Assembly (NCBI GenBank): GCA_016190245.1
Contig: JACPQY010000011.1
Span: forward strand, 1 to 64,000
Length of the DNA stretch: 64,000 bases
Reading direction: 5' to 3'
Origin: Nitrospirota bacterium
Lineage (GTDB): Bacteria; JACPQY01
Part shown: piece after piece, positions 42,116-51,321 of the stretch
Layout of the letters: every line of letters starts with the position of its first letter
How positions within the stretch are numbered: the stretch's first letter is position 1
Notes under the pieces: generated by a model
What the model saw: the letters and a program-made list of their open reading frames with translations, nothing else
What the model was told of the DNA's origin: nothing
The model's database searches: none
Made by a program: the position numbers and the translations under genes

Positions 42116-43726
42116 TCAGGGGCGGTCGGGATAGCGGCGGCGAAGTATGGTGATGATCTTGTTTACATTTTCCTCAGATAAATCGAATTTCCCCCAAGAT
42201 AATTTCTTGCCTGTGATTTCCCAGAGCAGGTCCAAGTCCGGCTTGGTCACAAATTCGCGGATTCCGTCTTGCCTCTCATACTCGGCGATCCCGTAGGCTC
42301 CCGCTTTTCCGTTTGCGTATGCCCACACCAGCAACTCACCTCGGCAAGAATATATCCTGAAGGTTGGAATCTGGGTCCCGGTCCCGAACATGATCAAGAG
42401 ATCGGGGTGCTCGCGGGCGAAGTTGTACAATCGTCTCGCTTGCTCACCGTCGCCCCCCATCACCCCGCACAGGCCAAAAAAGGATTCCTCATCCCATTTC
42501 GCGCCCTTGCTGGTCTTCACCTCGTAAGGAGGACATCCCACGTGCCGAGCGCCATGTCTCGGCCACCAAAATATTCTCGCGCCCACTTCGATTAGTCCCC
42601 CGCAGGAAAGACAGTGGCCGAGACGCCTGGATTTCATCCCTACTTCCGCAGGTCTTCTCATTGACGATCTCTGACGCAACCAATCGGGCCACCCGCGGGG
42701 GATAGGCTTCGCCTCCGGGACAGCGGCATCGGGGGAGATCAACTTGAACTCCCTTTTCTTGTTGTCCACTTCCGGTTTCTCGAATTTTGGCCGGCTGTGT
42801 GGACCCAGCAGCAAGTTACGCCAGAGACCATCTCCTAATTCGCCGGACGAGATCTCCTGCCCGTGGGCAACCGTTAGGGCCCATCGATAGGAGAATGCAT
42901 TAGAGTATGGTTGATCGGGTGGGACGCGTGCCGGGGCGAGATGGATCAACTCCCTGGCCTCTGAAAGGATCTTGTTGATTCGCGCTCGCAGGCCATTGTT
43001 GTCCGCCCATTCCAAAGTCGAATTCGCCTCGGGTGGTATCCCTCCAAGAAAATCCTCTGGCTCGCTCAGCCTTAATTCAGGCCAGAGAAACCGATGGACA
43101 GCCGTGGAAGGGGGAAGGTTGTGCTGAATGAATCTGCTCAGCACCCCATCCTTTGCCATCCTGACCAGCCCCAGCCGATGGTGGAGGTGCAAATCACCCG
43201 ATCCTTGGACAGGCAATTCGACTTGGAACAAGCCAACGAGCCGAACACCGCCGCCGGAGCGGTGGGTGGAATCCAACTCCACTGATGCGATCCACGTTCG
43301 TTGACCGAGTCCCTCATGGAAATTCTCCGCCGGGCCAAACAGGATCCTCCGGAATGTATCGTGCATCTTCCACGCGGACTGATACGACCCGAGGGGCAAT
43401 CGTCGTTGAAGCTCTTTCGCAGTTGCTCCGCACTCTGCGACCAAGTACGCACCTAGGAACCATTTTCTCACCGGGATCCTGGACCCTTCCATCACCGTGC
43501 CGGCCAGGAGAGACACGTGCTTTCGGCATTTGATACAAGTCCGGCGGCTCGGTCGTTCAGTTTCCCGCCACTTCAAGCCCCCTCCGCATCCGGCGCTTGG
43601 ACACGACAGTCCGCCCTTCCGTCTCTCATGCCACTCCGCGAGATATGCGTAACAGGCTTCATCCGTCCCGAAGCGCGCCGAAAAGTCTGCTACGCCTCGT
43701 TCCTTCTCTTCACCGAAGTTGGCCAT
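42116..43726 (-). CDS. IS1595-like transposase relative with a foreign C-terminal half
   Basis: 536 residues from the ATG at 43726; a GTG at 43798 gives 24 more. Residues 1-130 match the IS1595 N-terminus: FSARFGTDEACYAYLAEW, zinc ribbon CPSAGC...CIKC, then VSLLAGTVMEGSRIPVRKWFLGAYLV and LQRRLPLGSYQSAWKMHDTFRR within that region. Where the DDE domain should begin the usual VEVDE(T/S)Y-xGG reads VELDSTHRSGG. The C-terminal 200 residues are not transposase-like: a CLSCGG...HVGCPP zinc motif, then MFGTGTQIPTFRIYSCRGELLVWAY. No terminal inverted repeats are seen. It may be a domesticated protein. Composition is less GC-rich than neighbours. Confidence 0.6.
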   Translation of the reverse strand: MANFGEEKERGVADFSARFGTDEACYAYLAEWHERRKGGLSCPSAGCGGGLKWRETERPSRRTCIKCRKHVSLLAGTVMEGSRIPVRKWFLGAYLVAECGATAKELQRRLPLGSYQSAWKMHDTFRRILFGPAENFHEGLGQRTWIASVELDSTHRSGGGVRLVGLFQVELPVQGSGDLHLHHRLGLVRMAKDGVLSRFIQHNLPPSTAVHRFLWPELRLSEPEDFLGGIPPEANSTLEWADNNGLRARINKILSEARELIHLAPARVPPDQPYSNAFSYRWALTVAHGQEISSGELGDGLWRNLLLGPHSRPKFEKPEVDNKKREFKLISPDAAVPEAKPIPRGWPDWLRQRSSMRRPAEVGMKSRRLGHCLSCGGLIEVGARIFWWPRHGARHVGCPPYEVKTSKGAKWDEESFFGLCGVMGGDGEQARRLYNFAREHPDLLIMFGTGTQIPTFRIYSCRGELLVWAYANGKAGAYGIAEYERQDGIREFVTKPDLDLLWEITGKKLSWGKFDLSEENVNKIITILRRRYPDRP

Positions 43727-43892
43727 GAACGAATCATAACCAACGATTAGCCCGCGCTCCAGCTCAGCCCGGCTCAACGGACACCGCACTTTCTGCACGC
43801 CGGGGGTCAGGCTCTGGGGCCAGGATTCTGGACTCTGGTCGATCTATCTTTCGGGTTGAGGGGCCAATCAGAAGGATGCAAGCAAGGGACCT

Positions 43893-43917
43893 GGGGTCAG
43901 GTCTTGCCATCGTTCAG
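43893..43917. repeat. GGGTCAGG repeat, copy B
   Basis: GGGGTCAGGTCTTGCCATCG plus TTCAG matches the repeat at 39493-39517 at about 22 of 25 positions and in the same orientation. Partial copies lie at 43804 (GGGGTCAGGCTC) and 44252 (TGTCAGGTCTTTCG). Confidence 0.55.
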
Positions 43918-43989
43918 GTCGCCGGTTCGTCCGGCCTCCATAGCGCTGGTGGCAGGACATCGGGCAGCCCACGCAGCGGAACCCGGCCG

Positions 43990-44142
43990 GCGAAAGGTGC
44001 GAACCTTGCGGCGGGCCTGCAGACCCTCGCGGGTCCCGGCGAGATCGTCGTCAGCGCCTCCACCTACACCTCGGCCAGAGGCTTCGTCACCGAAACGGAC
44101 CTCGGCGAAGGTCCGGTCAAGGGCATCGCGCGGCCTACCGCG
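43990..44142 (+). pseudogene. Fragment of a class III adenylate/guanylate cyclase
   Basis: The frame reads ANLAAGLQTLAGPGEIVVSAS, TYTSARGFVTETDLGEGPVKG (given in two parts), which is the end of a class III cyclase domain, normally ..NLAARLE.LA.PGEI.VS..T... followed by the VKG of the final strand. The metal-binding first half of the domain is absent and upstream sequence is repeat. No start or Shine-Dalgarno fits. A dead relic. Confidence 0.6.
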
Positions 44143-44464
44143 GGGCGGTCGTCAGTCCACCTCGGTGATGTCGGGGTCGCGCATGTCACGCCCGACAATC
44201 ACCTTCGTCTTCCCATTGCGGTTGTGCGACGGTGCGACGGCGGTGCGACGGTGTCAGGTCTTTCGTTCGTTCTTTTGGAACTGGCTCGAAAAATCCACAT
44301 GGGCCGTTGTTCGCGCGTATGGAAGGGGTTTCGTGGGACAGCTTCGTGCTTCGTGATACCGCGGGGAAAGACTCTCCTTCCGTGCGTCGCACCACTGGTG
44401 CGCGCTTGTCTGTCCCGATCCGTCATTGCTTTTGCCCTCTCGCAGTCGTATCCTATTCTCACTC

Positions 44465-44707
44465 ATGAAACGGAAAATGGAAGCCGTGTACGAAAACGGC
44501 ACCCTCAAACTGGCCGAGCCGCTGCCGCTGGCGGAACACGCACGCGTCTACGTAACTGTTGAGGACCCGCGGGAGAACGACGACGATCCGTCAGAATACG
44601 CATGGCTCCGCGGCGCGGCGTCAAACTCGGCCTTCGACTTCCTGAACGATCCGGCTGAGGATATCTACGGCCCGGCCGACGGGAAGCCGTTCCGTGACGC
44701 GGAATAG
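44465..44707 (+). CDS. Antitoxin of the AF2212/DUF104 family
   Basis: 80 residues from the ATG at 44465 (a second ATG is 4 codons on). The N-terminus MEAVYENGTLKLAEPLPL and the strand ARVYVTVEDPR are the swapped-hairpin signature of DUF104 antitoxins. The rest (EYAWLRGAASNSAFDFLNDP, DIYGPADGKPF) is the toxin-binding tail. The toxin gene that follows overlaps by 14 bases but is frameshifted. Confidence 0.78.
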   Translation: MKRKMEAVYENGTLKLAEPLPLAEHARVYVTVEDPRENDDDPSEYAWLRGAASNSAFDFLNDPAEDIYGPADGKPFRDAE

Positions 44708-45037
44708 CATCGTTCTCGTCCCTTTCCCCTTCGACGATCTTTCCGGAACAAAGGTCAGGCACTCTGTTTGACGTAGCCGATCGGTCCCCAGCGTCACGTG
44801 ATCATCGCCTTCATCACCAGCCGCATCCCACCGGACCCTGTCGGGACCGATCGTGTGATTTCCGCCGACCACCGTGACTTCGCGTCGACCGGTCTGCGAG
44901 TCGCTTCCACGGTACGCCTGCATCGGATGATGACGATCTCCTCGAAACTTGTCCGTCGGAAGTTGGGTTCGCTCCCTTCAGCATTTCATGAGGAGGTGAG
45001 GCGGAACATTTCCGCCCTATTCTCGCTGGTGGAATGA
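44694..45037 (+). pseudogene. Frameshifted PemK/MazF-like toxin
   Basis: From the GTG at 44694 one frame reads VTRNSIVLVPFPFDDLSGTK then VRHSV and a TGA near 44766. The rest continues in another frame from about 44777: PIGPQRHVIIAFITSR, ADHRDFASTGLRVAS, TVRLHRMMTISS and KLGSLP. Together these cover the PemK/MazF mRNA-interferase fold (VPFPF...DLSG, then the RxxS-type strand and LxxV region). The break means the toxin is probably dead unless the shift is a sequencing error. Confidence 0.7.
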
Positions 45038-45157
45038 CCGGACACTTCCAGAGAAGGTAACCAGTGCCGGAATGGCACTCTTGTGCTCCCCCTCAAGGGC
45101 TGGTGATGAGAACTGCCATATGCGTGAGGTCAAATCGGGGAGCTTTCGGATGGACTC

Positions 45158-46672
45158 TTACTTGATCCGCCGGCCCTTGGTGCGGAGGTGCAATGTGCCG
45201 TGGAGGCTCGCCAGGTAAAGCTTTCCGGCGTTCTGGAGACACCACGCGTAGTCCGGACTCGATGCCGAGATGCCCACGTTCAACACGTTGTCCTCCGAGA
45301 GGGTGGGGCCGGACGGGTCGAACACGTCCGTCACGGAAAAGGTCAGCGTCTCGATGCAGGTCCTGGATGCCTGGGTCTCGTCATCCCAGTAGGGGACGGG
45401 GATTTCGACGACCGACGCGCCGCTCATCGAGAGGGGCGAGTGATAGATCACCTCCGTGAGTGTCCGCCTCCCCATGGGCTCGTCCAGCGTCACAAAGAAA
45501 CCCGGCTTCTCCGCCGTGGCGGAGAGGTTGAACGCGACGCCCTCTTCACCTCGAATGAACCTGTTGAGATAAGCCGTATCCACCGTTCGCTCGCGGATGC
45601 AGACATCCGGCGGATCCTCTTCCAACGCGCCGATGCAGGCGGAGTAGCAGACCGCCTGCTCGGCGGCGCCGGTAAGAGACATGCACGTCCGGCGCTCTCC
45701 ACCAGGGCCGGCGGACTCACAGACGCCGAGGAAATCCTCCCAATTCCCAGACGCTGGTGGTTCGGGGGCAAACGCGAAAGCCTTCTCAAGCGATTCCTGT
45801 CCAACCTGCAAGGCTGCGCCAAGTCCCGCAAGGATCTTCTCTGATAAACCCTCCGTGGATCCGCAACCCTCGAAAAGGCCCTCGCTCGTCCAGACGCCGA
45901 ACAGGTACCTCCGGCGGTCCGAGGCCGAGTCTCTGATAACCGCGCGATGGAGATAGATGAGCTTCCCACCGATTTCCATCAAGCGGGGAGGACAGTCTTC
46001 TATCGCCGTGCCCTTCCACCATTTGCACTCCGTCTCCTCCCACGTGCCCGTGAAGTCGAAGTTCGGATCCTCAGCCTCCGCCTGCTTCACCGATGAAACC
46101 ACCACCTGCGAGAGACGCGACAGGTCCGCTACCGCCGCGTAGGCGGCACGGTCAACGATCACGGTGCCGAGATCGGCATCGCGGTCCAGGCTCACACCAC
46201 CGGCGAGGGCCTCGGCCGATCCCACCTTGAAGATGAGGTCGGCCACGCGCTCCCCCGCCCCATCGAGCACGAAGCATCCGAACGGAACCTGGGCGGCGGC
46301 AAGCGACAGGACGAACCGGGACGACGCATCGGTCACTCCCTTCCCGGCCCGGGGCGTTTCTTCAAATGTCACGCAGTAGAGAGCGTATCCGGATAGCGAT
46401 CCTCCCGAGGCGCCGGCACGCCGAAGCCCCGAGGCACGCACACCTTCTTCCTGCCCCGCCCTCACGCCGCCGCTTTGTCCGGCCCGCACGCCCATGCGGA
46501 CCCCGTCGCTCAACACCCCCTCCGCAAGTGTTCCGGTCAGTTTGAGCTCATCGCCCTCCCCCTTGGCCGCGTCGCTGCCGGTACAGCCGAGCATACAGGC
46601 AACGGCCAGGACGCCGGCCGCGCCCCGCACGGTCGGCCAGAGAATCCCCCACTCGGACAAGCTCCCCACCAT
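45158..46672 (-). CDS. Lipoprotein of an unnamed paralogous family, member 1
   Basis: 504 residues. The signal peptide ends in the lipobox MLGC. The next part resembles the lipoprotein at 51484: both have ...L(K/E)(L/I)(T/S)G(T/R)L, several copies of GVR, a Gly-Tyr segment (SGYALYCVTFEE), GVTDASSRFVLSLAAAQVPF (carboxypeptidase-regulatory-like strand) and GCFVLDGAGERVADLIF. Residues about 62-85 hold three degenerate VRAGQ repeats. The C-terminal half is Cys-containing and not recognised. Probably a surface lipoprotein; function unknown. Divergent from the GH31 gene. Confidence 0.75.
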   Translation of the reverse strand: MVGSLSEWGILWPTVRGAAGVLAVACMLGCTGSDAAKGEGDELKLTGTLAEGVLSDGVRMGVRAGQSGGVRAGQEEGVRASGLRRAGASGGSLSGYALYCVTFEETPRAGKGVTDASSRFVLSLAAAQVPFGCFVLDGAGERVADLIFKVGSAEALAGGVSLDRDADLGTVIVDRAAYAAVADLSRLSQVVVSSVKQAEAEDPNFDFTGTWEETECKWWKGTAIEDCPPRLMEIGGKLIYLHRAVIRDSASDRRRYLFGVWTSEGLFEGCGSTEGLSEKILAGLGAALQVGQESLEKAFAFAPEPPASGNWEDFLGVCESAGPGGERRTCMSLTGAAEQAVCYSACIGALEEDPPDVCIRERTVDTAYLNRFIRGEEGVAFNLSATAEKPGFFVTLDEPMGRRTLTEVIYHSPLSMSGASVVEIPVPYWDDETQASRTCIETLTFSVTDVFDPSGPTLSEDNVLNVGISASSPDYAWCLQNAGKLYLASLHGTLHLRTKGRRIK

Positions 46673-46766
46673 GGCGGGACGATCCTACTCCGCCTGCTTT
46701 CGCCCGGTCAAATCCGGAGCGCCATTTGCCGACCCGGTCATGGGCAGCAACGTTCCAGGCCATCAC

Positions 46767-46848
46767 GGAAACGGGGACGTTCCTGTTTTTCCCTCCCCAT
46801 CCGGAATCGCGCCCGGGCGGAAGCGAAAAAGAGGAATGTCCCCTTTTC
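46767..46848. repeat. Inverted repeat with GGGGACATTCCT arms
   Basis: GAAACGGGGACGTTCCTGTT (46768-46787 and on) and GAAAAAGAGGAATGTCCCC (46824-46842 and on) pair at 21 of 24 positions around a 30-base loop. Repeats of the type AGGGGACATTCCTC are known near REP-associated transposases. It sits in the promoter spacer of the GH31 gene. Confidence 0.55.
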
Positions 46849-46871
46849 TCCTTGCTATACTCCCCTCCTCC

Positions 46872-48287
46872 ATGAGATCGCACGCTCACCGAGTCGCGCC
46901 GAGCCTCGTCCGATTCGTCCTCACAATCTCCCTCTGCGCATCGTGCGCGAACGATGGGCCAAGTCCCTCCAGCCAAGCCTTCCCAACCGAACCCACGCCC
47001 TGGCCGCGCTGGGCTTGGGAACACTGGGTGTGGGAAGGCAACGAGGAAGTCTCAAAGCAACAGAGCACGCAGACGGGCGCACTCGACCTCGTGGACGGCT
47101 ACCTGCAGCGCGACATCCCGGTAGACGCGATCATCATAGACAGCCCCTGGGCCACGGCATACAGCACCTTCGATTGGGACCCGGCCCGATACCCCGACCC
47201 CCAAGGCCTGGTGGACGCGATGCACGCCCGCGGCGTGCGCGTCATGGTCTGGACCGTGACGGCGATCAACACGGACAGCCCCAACTTCGCCGAAGCGGAC
47301 CGGAACGGCTACTTCCTCACGAGGGGCCCAGGCGAGGGGACACTCGTAGTCGAATGGTGGAAGGGACCCGGCGGTCTGGTGGACTTCTTCAATCCCGCCG
47401 CCGTGGAGTGGTGGCACTCGCAGCTCGACAATGTGCTGAACCTGGGGATAGACGGCTGGAAGGCGGACGGAACGGATTACTCACTTGCCTTCGGGAAGTT
47501 CTTCTCCCCCGCTGCCGGCCGGTACATCGAGCGTCCCGAGTACTCCCACGCGTATTACCGCGACCTCTATGAACACACCCGCGGCCGGCTCGGCGAGGAT
47601 CGCATCATCACGGCGCGTCCGATCGACAACTACGGCCTGGGGCTCGGGGGCGACCTCGTGGCCTTCGCGCCGGTGGACATCAACTTCGCCGGGTGGGTGG
47701 GCGATCAGGACGCCACGTTCGAGGGGCTCAAGGCCGCGCTCGACAACATGTATCGCTCCTCCGAGCACGGCTACCTCGCCTTCGGGTCCGACATCGGAGG
47801 CTACCGCACCGACCCCTCCGCCCCCGCAGCGTGGGGCCGAACCAAGGAGCTCTTCATCCGCTGGGCACAACTCGGCGCCTTCTCGCCCGTGATGGAAAAC
47901 GGCGGGGGGGGGGAACATCGTCCGTGGATGTTCGACGAGGAAACCAGCGAGATCTACCGCCGATTCGCGAAGATCCACTACGCGTTGCTCGACTACCTCA
48001 TGGCCGAGGGGGCCCGGGCATGGCGCCAGGGTCGTTCGCTCATGCAGTTTCTCAGCCGGCGCGACTTCAGCTATCTCCTCGGGTCCGACCTTCTGGTTGC
48101 GCCGATCCTGCAGGCCGACGGCGAGGTGACGGTCGCCTTCCCCACGGATGGGGATTGGATCTACATGTTCGATCCGGACGAGCGCTACGAGGGAGGCTCA
48201 GGCGCGACCCTCAAGATTCCCCTCACCGAGTTCCCTGCGTTCCTGCGCGAAGGCTCGACGCTGGAGGCGCACTTCAGGCTTCCCTGA
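46872..48287 (+). CDS. Glycoside hydrolase family 31 lipoprotein
   Basis: 471 residues from the ATG at 46872, which gives a signal peptide with lipobox LCASC; the frame is open further upstream. GH31 features: WVWEGNEEVSKQ, VDAIIIDSPWA, ARGVRVMVWTVTAIN, the nucleophile Asp in IDGWKADGTDYSL, acid/base region LAFGSDIGGYRTD, FIRWAQLGAFSPVMENG and LLGSDLLVAPIL. Family members are alpha-glucosidases, alpha-xylosidases and related enzymes. The N-terminal beta domain of most GH31 proteins is missing, so it is a short form. It is exported, which fits uptake of external sugars. Confidence 0.87.
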   Translation: MRSHAHRVAPSLVRFVLTISLCASCANDGPSPSSQAFPTEPTPWPRWAWEHWVWEGNEEVSKQQSTQTGALDLVDGYLQRDIPVDAIIIDSPWATAYSTFDWDPARYPDPQGLVDAMHARGVRVMVWTVTAINTDSPNFAEADRNGYFLTRGPGEGTLVVEWWKGPGGLVDFFNPAAVEWWHSQLDNVLNLGIDGWKADGTDYSLAFGKFFSPAAGRYIERPEYSHAYYRDLYEHTRGRLGEDRIITARPIDNYGLGLGGDLVAFAPVDINFAGWVGDQDATFEGLKAALDNMYRSSEHGYLAFGSDIGGYRTDPSAPAAWGRTKELFIRWAQLGAFSPVMENGGGGEHRPWMFDEETSEIYRRFAKIHYALLDYLMAEGARAWRQGRSLMQFLSRRDFSYLLGSDLLVAPILQADGEVTVAFPTDGDWIYMFDPDERYEGGSGATLKIPLTEFPAFLREGSTLEAHFRLP

Positions 48288-48304
48288 AGCGCGGCAGCGT
48301 AAGC

Positions 48305-48325
48305 CATCAGCGGTCAGCTTTCAGC
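48305..48325. repeat. 7-bp tandem repeat (three units)
   Basis: CATCAGC-GGTCAGC-TTTCAGC. The unit NNTCAGC recurs in other spacers of this window, for example 63487-63514 and 58914-58934. Confidence 0.55.
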
Positions 48326-48458
48326 CGCGTGCTCTGTCGAGAATCGTGGAGGAACACCGCACGGCGTGGTATTTGTGGCAAGGGATGGCGGGCGAACAGA
48401 TCCCTTCAGGCGACAACATCTGTGGCGCGTTCCGGTACCGTCAGGAGGAAATGGAACG

Positions 48459-51125
48459 TTGCTTCGGCTGAGGATCAACGGCCGGTGGTGCGAAGGCGCG
48501 GAGGGCGCGACCGTGTTGCAGGTCCTCCGATCCCATGACGTTCACATCCCCACGCTCTGTCACGACCCCCGCCTGAAGCCGTTTGGCGGCTGTCGCCTCT
48601 GCCTCGTCCGCATTGGAGGGAAACCGAATCCGGTTGCCGCCTGCACCACCCCTGCGGCGGAGGGCATGGAAATCGAAACACATCCGCCTGACATCGAGGA
48701 TCTGCGCCGCTCGCTCCTGCAACTCCTGACCTTCCGCCATCCGGCGGAGGACGCGCGGTCGCGACCGGGGAAGGAGTTCTATCGCCTCCTGGCGGCGTAC
48801 GGGGTTGATGGAACCGGCGTCGGTGGAGGGGAGAGGCGGGCCGCCGACGACTCGCATCCCTACCTTCACGTGGACATGTCCCGCTGCGTTCTCTGCTACC
48901 GCTGCGTGCGCATCTGCGAGGAGGTGCAGGGGCAGTTCATCTGGACGGCCTGGTACCGGGGGGCACGCACACAGATCAGGCCGGGCGACGGGCCCTCTCT
49001 CCTCGAGAGCGGCTGCGTGAGTTGCGGGGCCTGCGCGGACACCTGCCCCACCGGGGCGATCGAAGACCGTTCCGTCCTGGCGCTGGGTGAGCCGGAAACT
49101 CGGACAAAGACCACCTGCCCCTACTGCGGTACCGGATGCGAGATGTCCGTCGGTGTCCGAGCGGGGCGCCTCGTCACGATCGCTCCCGAACGCGATTCCC
49201 CGGTCAACAAAGGCCATCTCTGCGTGAAAGGCCGCTACGCCTTCGAGTTCGTGTACGCGGAGGACCGCGTGACGCATCCGTTGATTCGCCGTGCCGGCGG
49301 GTGGGAGCGGGCGTCGTGGGACGAGACGCTGTCGTTCACGGCAGAGCGGCTCCGGGAGGTCCTCGGTCGCCACGGACCCGACGCGATCGCCGTCCTGGGT
49401 TCCGCGCGTGCCACGAACGAGGAGAACTACCTCGCCCAGAAGTTCGCGCGCGCCGCGATCGGGACGAACAACGTGGACTGCTGCGCCCGCGTCTGCCACG
49501 GGCCGACCGCAGCGGCCATGAAACTCATGCTCGGTACCGGCGCCGCCACGAATTCGTACGACGACATCGAACTCGCGCGTTGCCTGCTCGTGTGCGGGGC
49601 CAACGCAACCGAGAATCACCCCGTCATCGGCGCGCGACTCAAGCAGGCTGCCCTGCGGGGGACGCCCCTGATCGTCATTGATCCGCGGGCGATCGAACTC
49701 ACCCGGTACGCCACCCTCCACCTCGCCCTGCGCCCCGGCACCAACGTCCCGCTCTTCAACGCCCTGGCCTGCGCCATCGTGGAGGAAGGACTGGCCGACG
49801 AGTCGTTTGTCCGTGAACGAGTGGAGGAATGGGACGATTTCCGCGCGTTCATCAGCGCCTACAGGCCCGAGGACGTCGCCTCCCTGTGCGGCGTCGAGGC
49901 CGCCCTCATCCGCAAAGCCGCCCGCCTCTATGCCACGGCCCGACCCGCGATGAGCCTCCACGGCCTCGGGATGACCGAACACGTTCAGGGCACCGAGGGC
50001 GTGATGTGTCTCGTCAACCTTGCCCTCCTTACCGGCAACCTGGGCAAACCCGGAAGCGGCATCAACCCCCTGCGCGGGCAGAACAACGTCCAGGGCTCGG
50101 CCCACATGGGCTGCGACCCGGGGACGCTCACCGGGTCCATCTCGATCAAGGACGGCAAGGCCCTCTTCGAACGCGTCTGGGGTACCCCCCTCCCGACGCG
50201 ACGCGGGCTCAACCTCCTGCAGATGATGGACGCCGCCGAGGCGAACCGGCTCAAGGCCCTGTGGGTGATGGGTTATGACGTCCTCCTCACGAACGCGGAC
50301 GCGCATCGAACGAGAAAGGCCATGAAGAATCTCGATCTCGTCATCGTGCAGGACCTCTTCCTCAATGAAACGGCCAAGGAATTCGGCACGGTCTTCCTCC
50401 CCGCGGCTTCCTCGTTCGAGAAAGACGGAACCTTCATGAACGCCGAGCGGCGCATCCAGATGGTCCGGAAAGTCATCGAGCCGATCGGAGAATCGAAGTC
50501 CGATTGGGAGATCGTCTGCCTTCTGGCCGCGAAGATGGGCCGGGGCAATCTCTTTCCCTATCGGTCCGCCGAGGAGATCTGGGATGAGATCCGTGCCGTG
50601 TGGAATGCCGGGGCCGGGATCAACTACGCGAGGCTCGCCACGGGGGGCATCCAGTGGCCCTGCCCCTCTGGGGACCACCCCGGAACAAAGATCCTGCACA
50701 CCGAGACTTTTCCCATCGGCCCGAAGGCCGTGCTCCGATGCGTCGAGTACCGGCCCACGGCTGAGGCACCTACAGAGGTGTTTCCCCTCCTCCTCACCAC
50801 GGGCCGATCGCTGTACCACTTCAATGCGGGCACCATGACCATGCGGACGGAAAACGCGAAACTCAGGCCGACTGACCTCATCGAGATCTCTCCCGTGGAT
50901 GCCTCCCGCTTGGGATTGGTTGAGGGCGGACGGGCCAAGGTCGTCAGTCGGTACGGCGAGGCCGTCCTTCCGGTCACCATCACCTCCACGGTCAAGCCCG
51001 GCGAGTTGTTTGCGACCTTTCAGGATCCCCGCATCTTCCTCAATCACATCACGAGCCCCTTCCGGGACAAGTACGTGAAGGCTCCCGAGTACAAGGTCAC
51101 CGCCGTGCGTTTGGAAAAGGCCTGA
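48459..51125 (+). CDS. fdhF: Molybdopterin formate dehydrogenase, alpha subunit with N-terminal Fe-S domains
   Basis: 888 residues from the TTG at 48459, which has AGGAGG 10 bases upstream; an ATG between them stops after 6 codons. Order: [2Fe-2S] domain (HIPTLCHDPRLKPFGGCRLC), His/Cys segment, two [4Fe-4S] motifs (CVLCYRCVRICEE, CVSCGACADTCP), the CPYCGTGCEM cluster and the Mo-bis-MGD domain. The active site CCARVCHGPT has Cys, not selenocysteine. MNAERRIQ, LRGQNNVQG and FPLLLTTGRSLYHFN are family landmarks. It oxidises formate or reduces CO2. No diaphorase (fdhB) partner is adjacent, so the electron carrier may be ferredoxin. Confidence 0.9.
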   Translation: MLRLRINGRWCEGAEGATVLQVLRSHDVHIPTLCHDPRLKPFGGCRLCLVRIGGKPNPVAACTTPAAEGMEIETHPPDIEDLRRSLLQLLTFRHPAEDARSRPGKEFYRLLAAYGVDGTGVGGGERRAADDSHPYLHVDMSRCVLCYRCVRICEEVQGQFIWTAWYRGARTQIRPGDGPSLLESGCVSCGACADTCPTGAIEDRSVLALGEPETRTKTTCPYCGTGCEMSVGVRAGRLVTIAPERDSPVNKGHLCVKGRYAFEFVYAEDRVTHPLIRRAGGWERASWDETLSFTAERLREVLGRHGPDAIAVLGSARATNEENYLAQKFARAAIGTNNVDCCARVCHGPTAAAMKLMLGTGAATNSYDDIELARCLLVCGANATENHPVIGARLKQAALRGTPLIVIDPRAIELTRYATLHLALRPGTNVPLFNALACAIVEEGLADESFVRERVEEWDDFRAFISAYRPEDVASLCGVEAALIRKAARLYATARPAMSLHGLGMTEHVQGTEGVMCLVNLALLTGNLGKPGSGINPLRGQNNVQGSAHMGCDPGTLTGSISIKDGKALFERVWGTPLPTRRGLNLLQMMDAAEANRLKALWVMGYDVLLTNADAHRTRKAMKNLDLVIVQDLFLNETAKEFGTVFLPAASSFEKDGTFMNAERRIQMVRKVIEPIGESKSDWEIVCLLAAKMGRGNLFPYRSAEEIWDEIRAVWNAGAGINYARLATGGIQWPCPSGDHPGTKILHTETFPIGPKAVLRCVEYRPTAEAPTEVFPLLLTTGRSLYHFNAGTMTMRTENAKLRPTDLIEISPVDASRLGLVEGGRAKVVSRYGEAVLPVTITSTVKPGELFATFQDPRIFLNHITSPFRDKYVKAPEYKVTAVRLEKA

Positions 51126-51248
51126 GGTTGGCGGGCGGGTTCGCCGGGTGGCCGCTGTAGCCCCGGGCATAGACCCATCCATGCCCCCTCGCGCTTCGCG
51201 CGGTCATCGTGGCCGCGCCTGATGCTCGGGGACAAACCATCCATGGCA

Positions 51249-51321
51249 TGGGTCGTGCAGGACTCGAACCTGCGGCCCGCTGATTAAGAGTCAGCTGCTC
51301 TACCAGCTGAGCTAACGACCC
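51249..51321 (-). tRNA. tRNA-Lys (anticodon CTT)
   Basis: The minus strand folds as a cloverleaf: acceptor GGGTCGT/ACGACCC, D arm GCTCAGCTGGTAGAGC, anticodon arm GCTGA-CTCTTAA-TCAGC with anticodon CTT, and T arm CTGCAGGTTCGAGTCCTGCAG-like (GCAGG-TTCGAGT-CCTGC). 73 bases; CCA is not encoded. Confidence 0.95.

Noticed and set aside
44180-44245. Short reverse peptide ending DITEVD near 44160-44245
   Set aside because: Too short and without start or family match; region is repeat-rich debris.
49480-49520. Selenocysteine in the formate dehydrogenase
   Set aside because: The active-site codon is a Cys codon (CCARVCHG); no in-frame TGA is present.
51249-51321. tRNA-Lys as an integration site
   Set aside because: No duplicated tRNA 3' end, integrase gene or island boundary was found near it.
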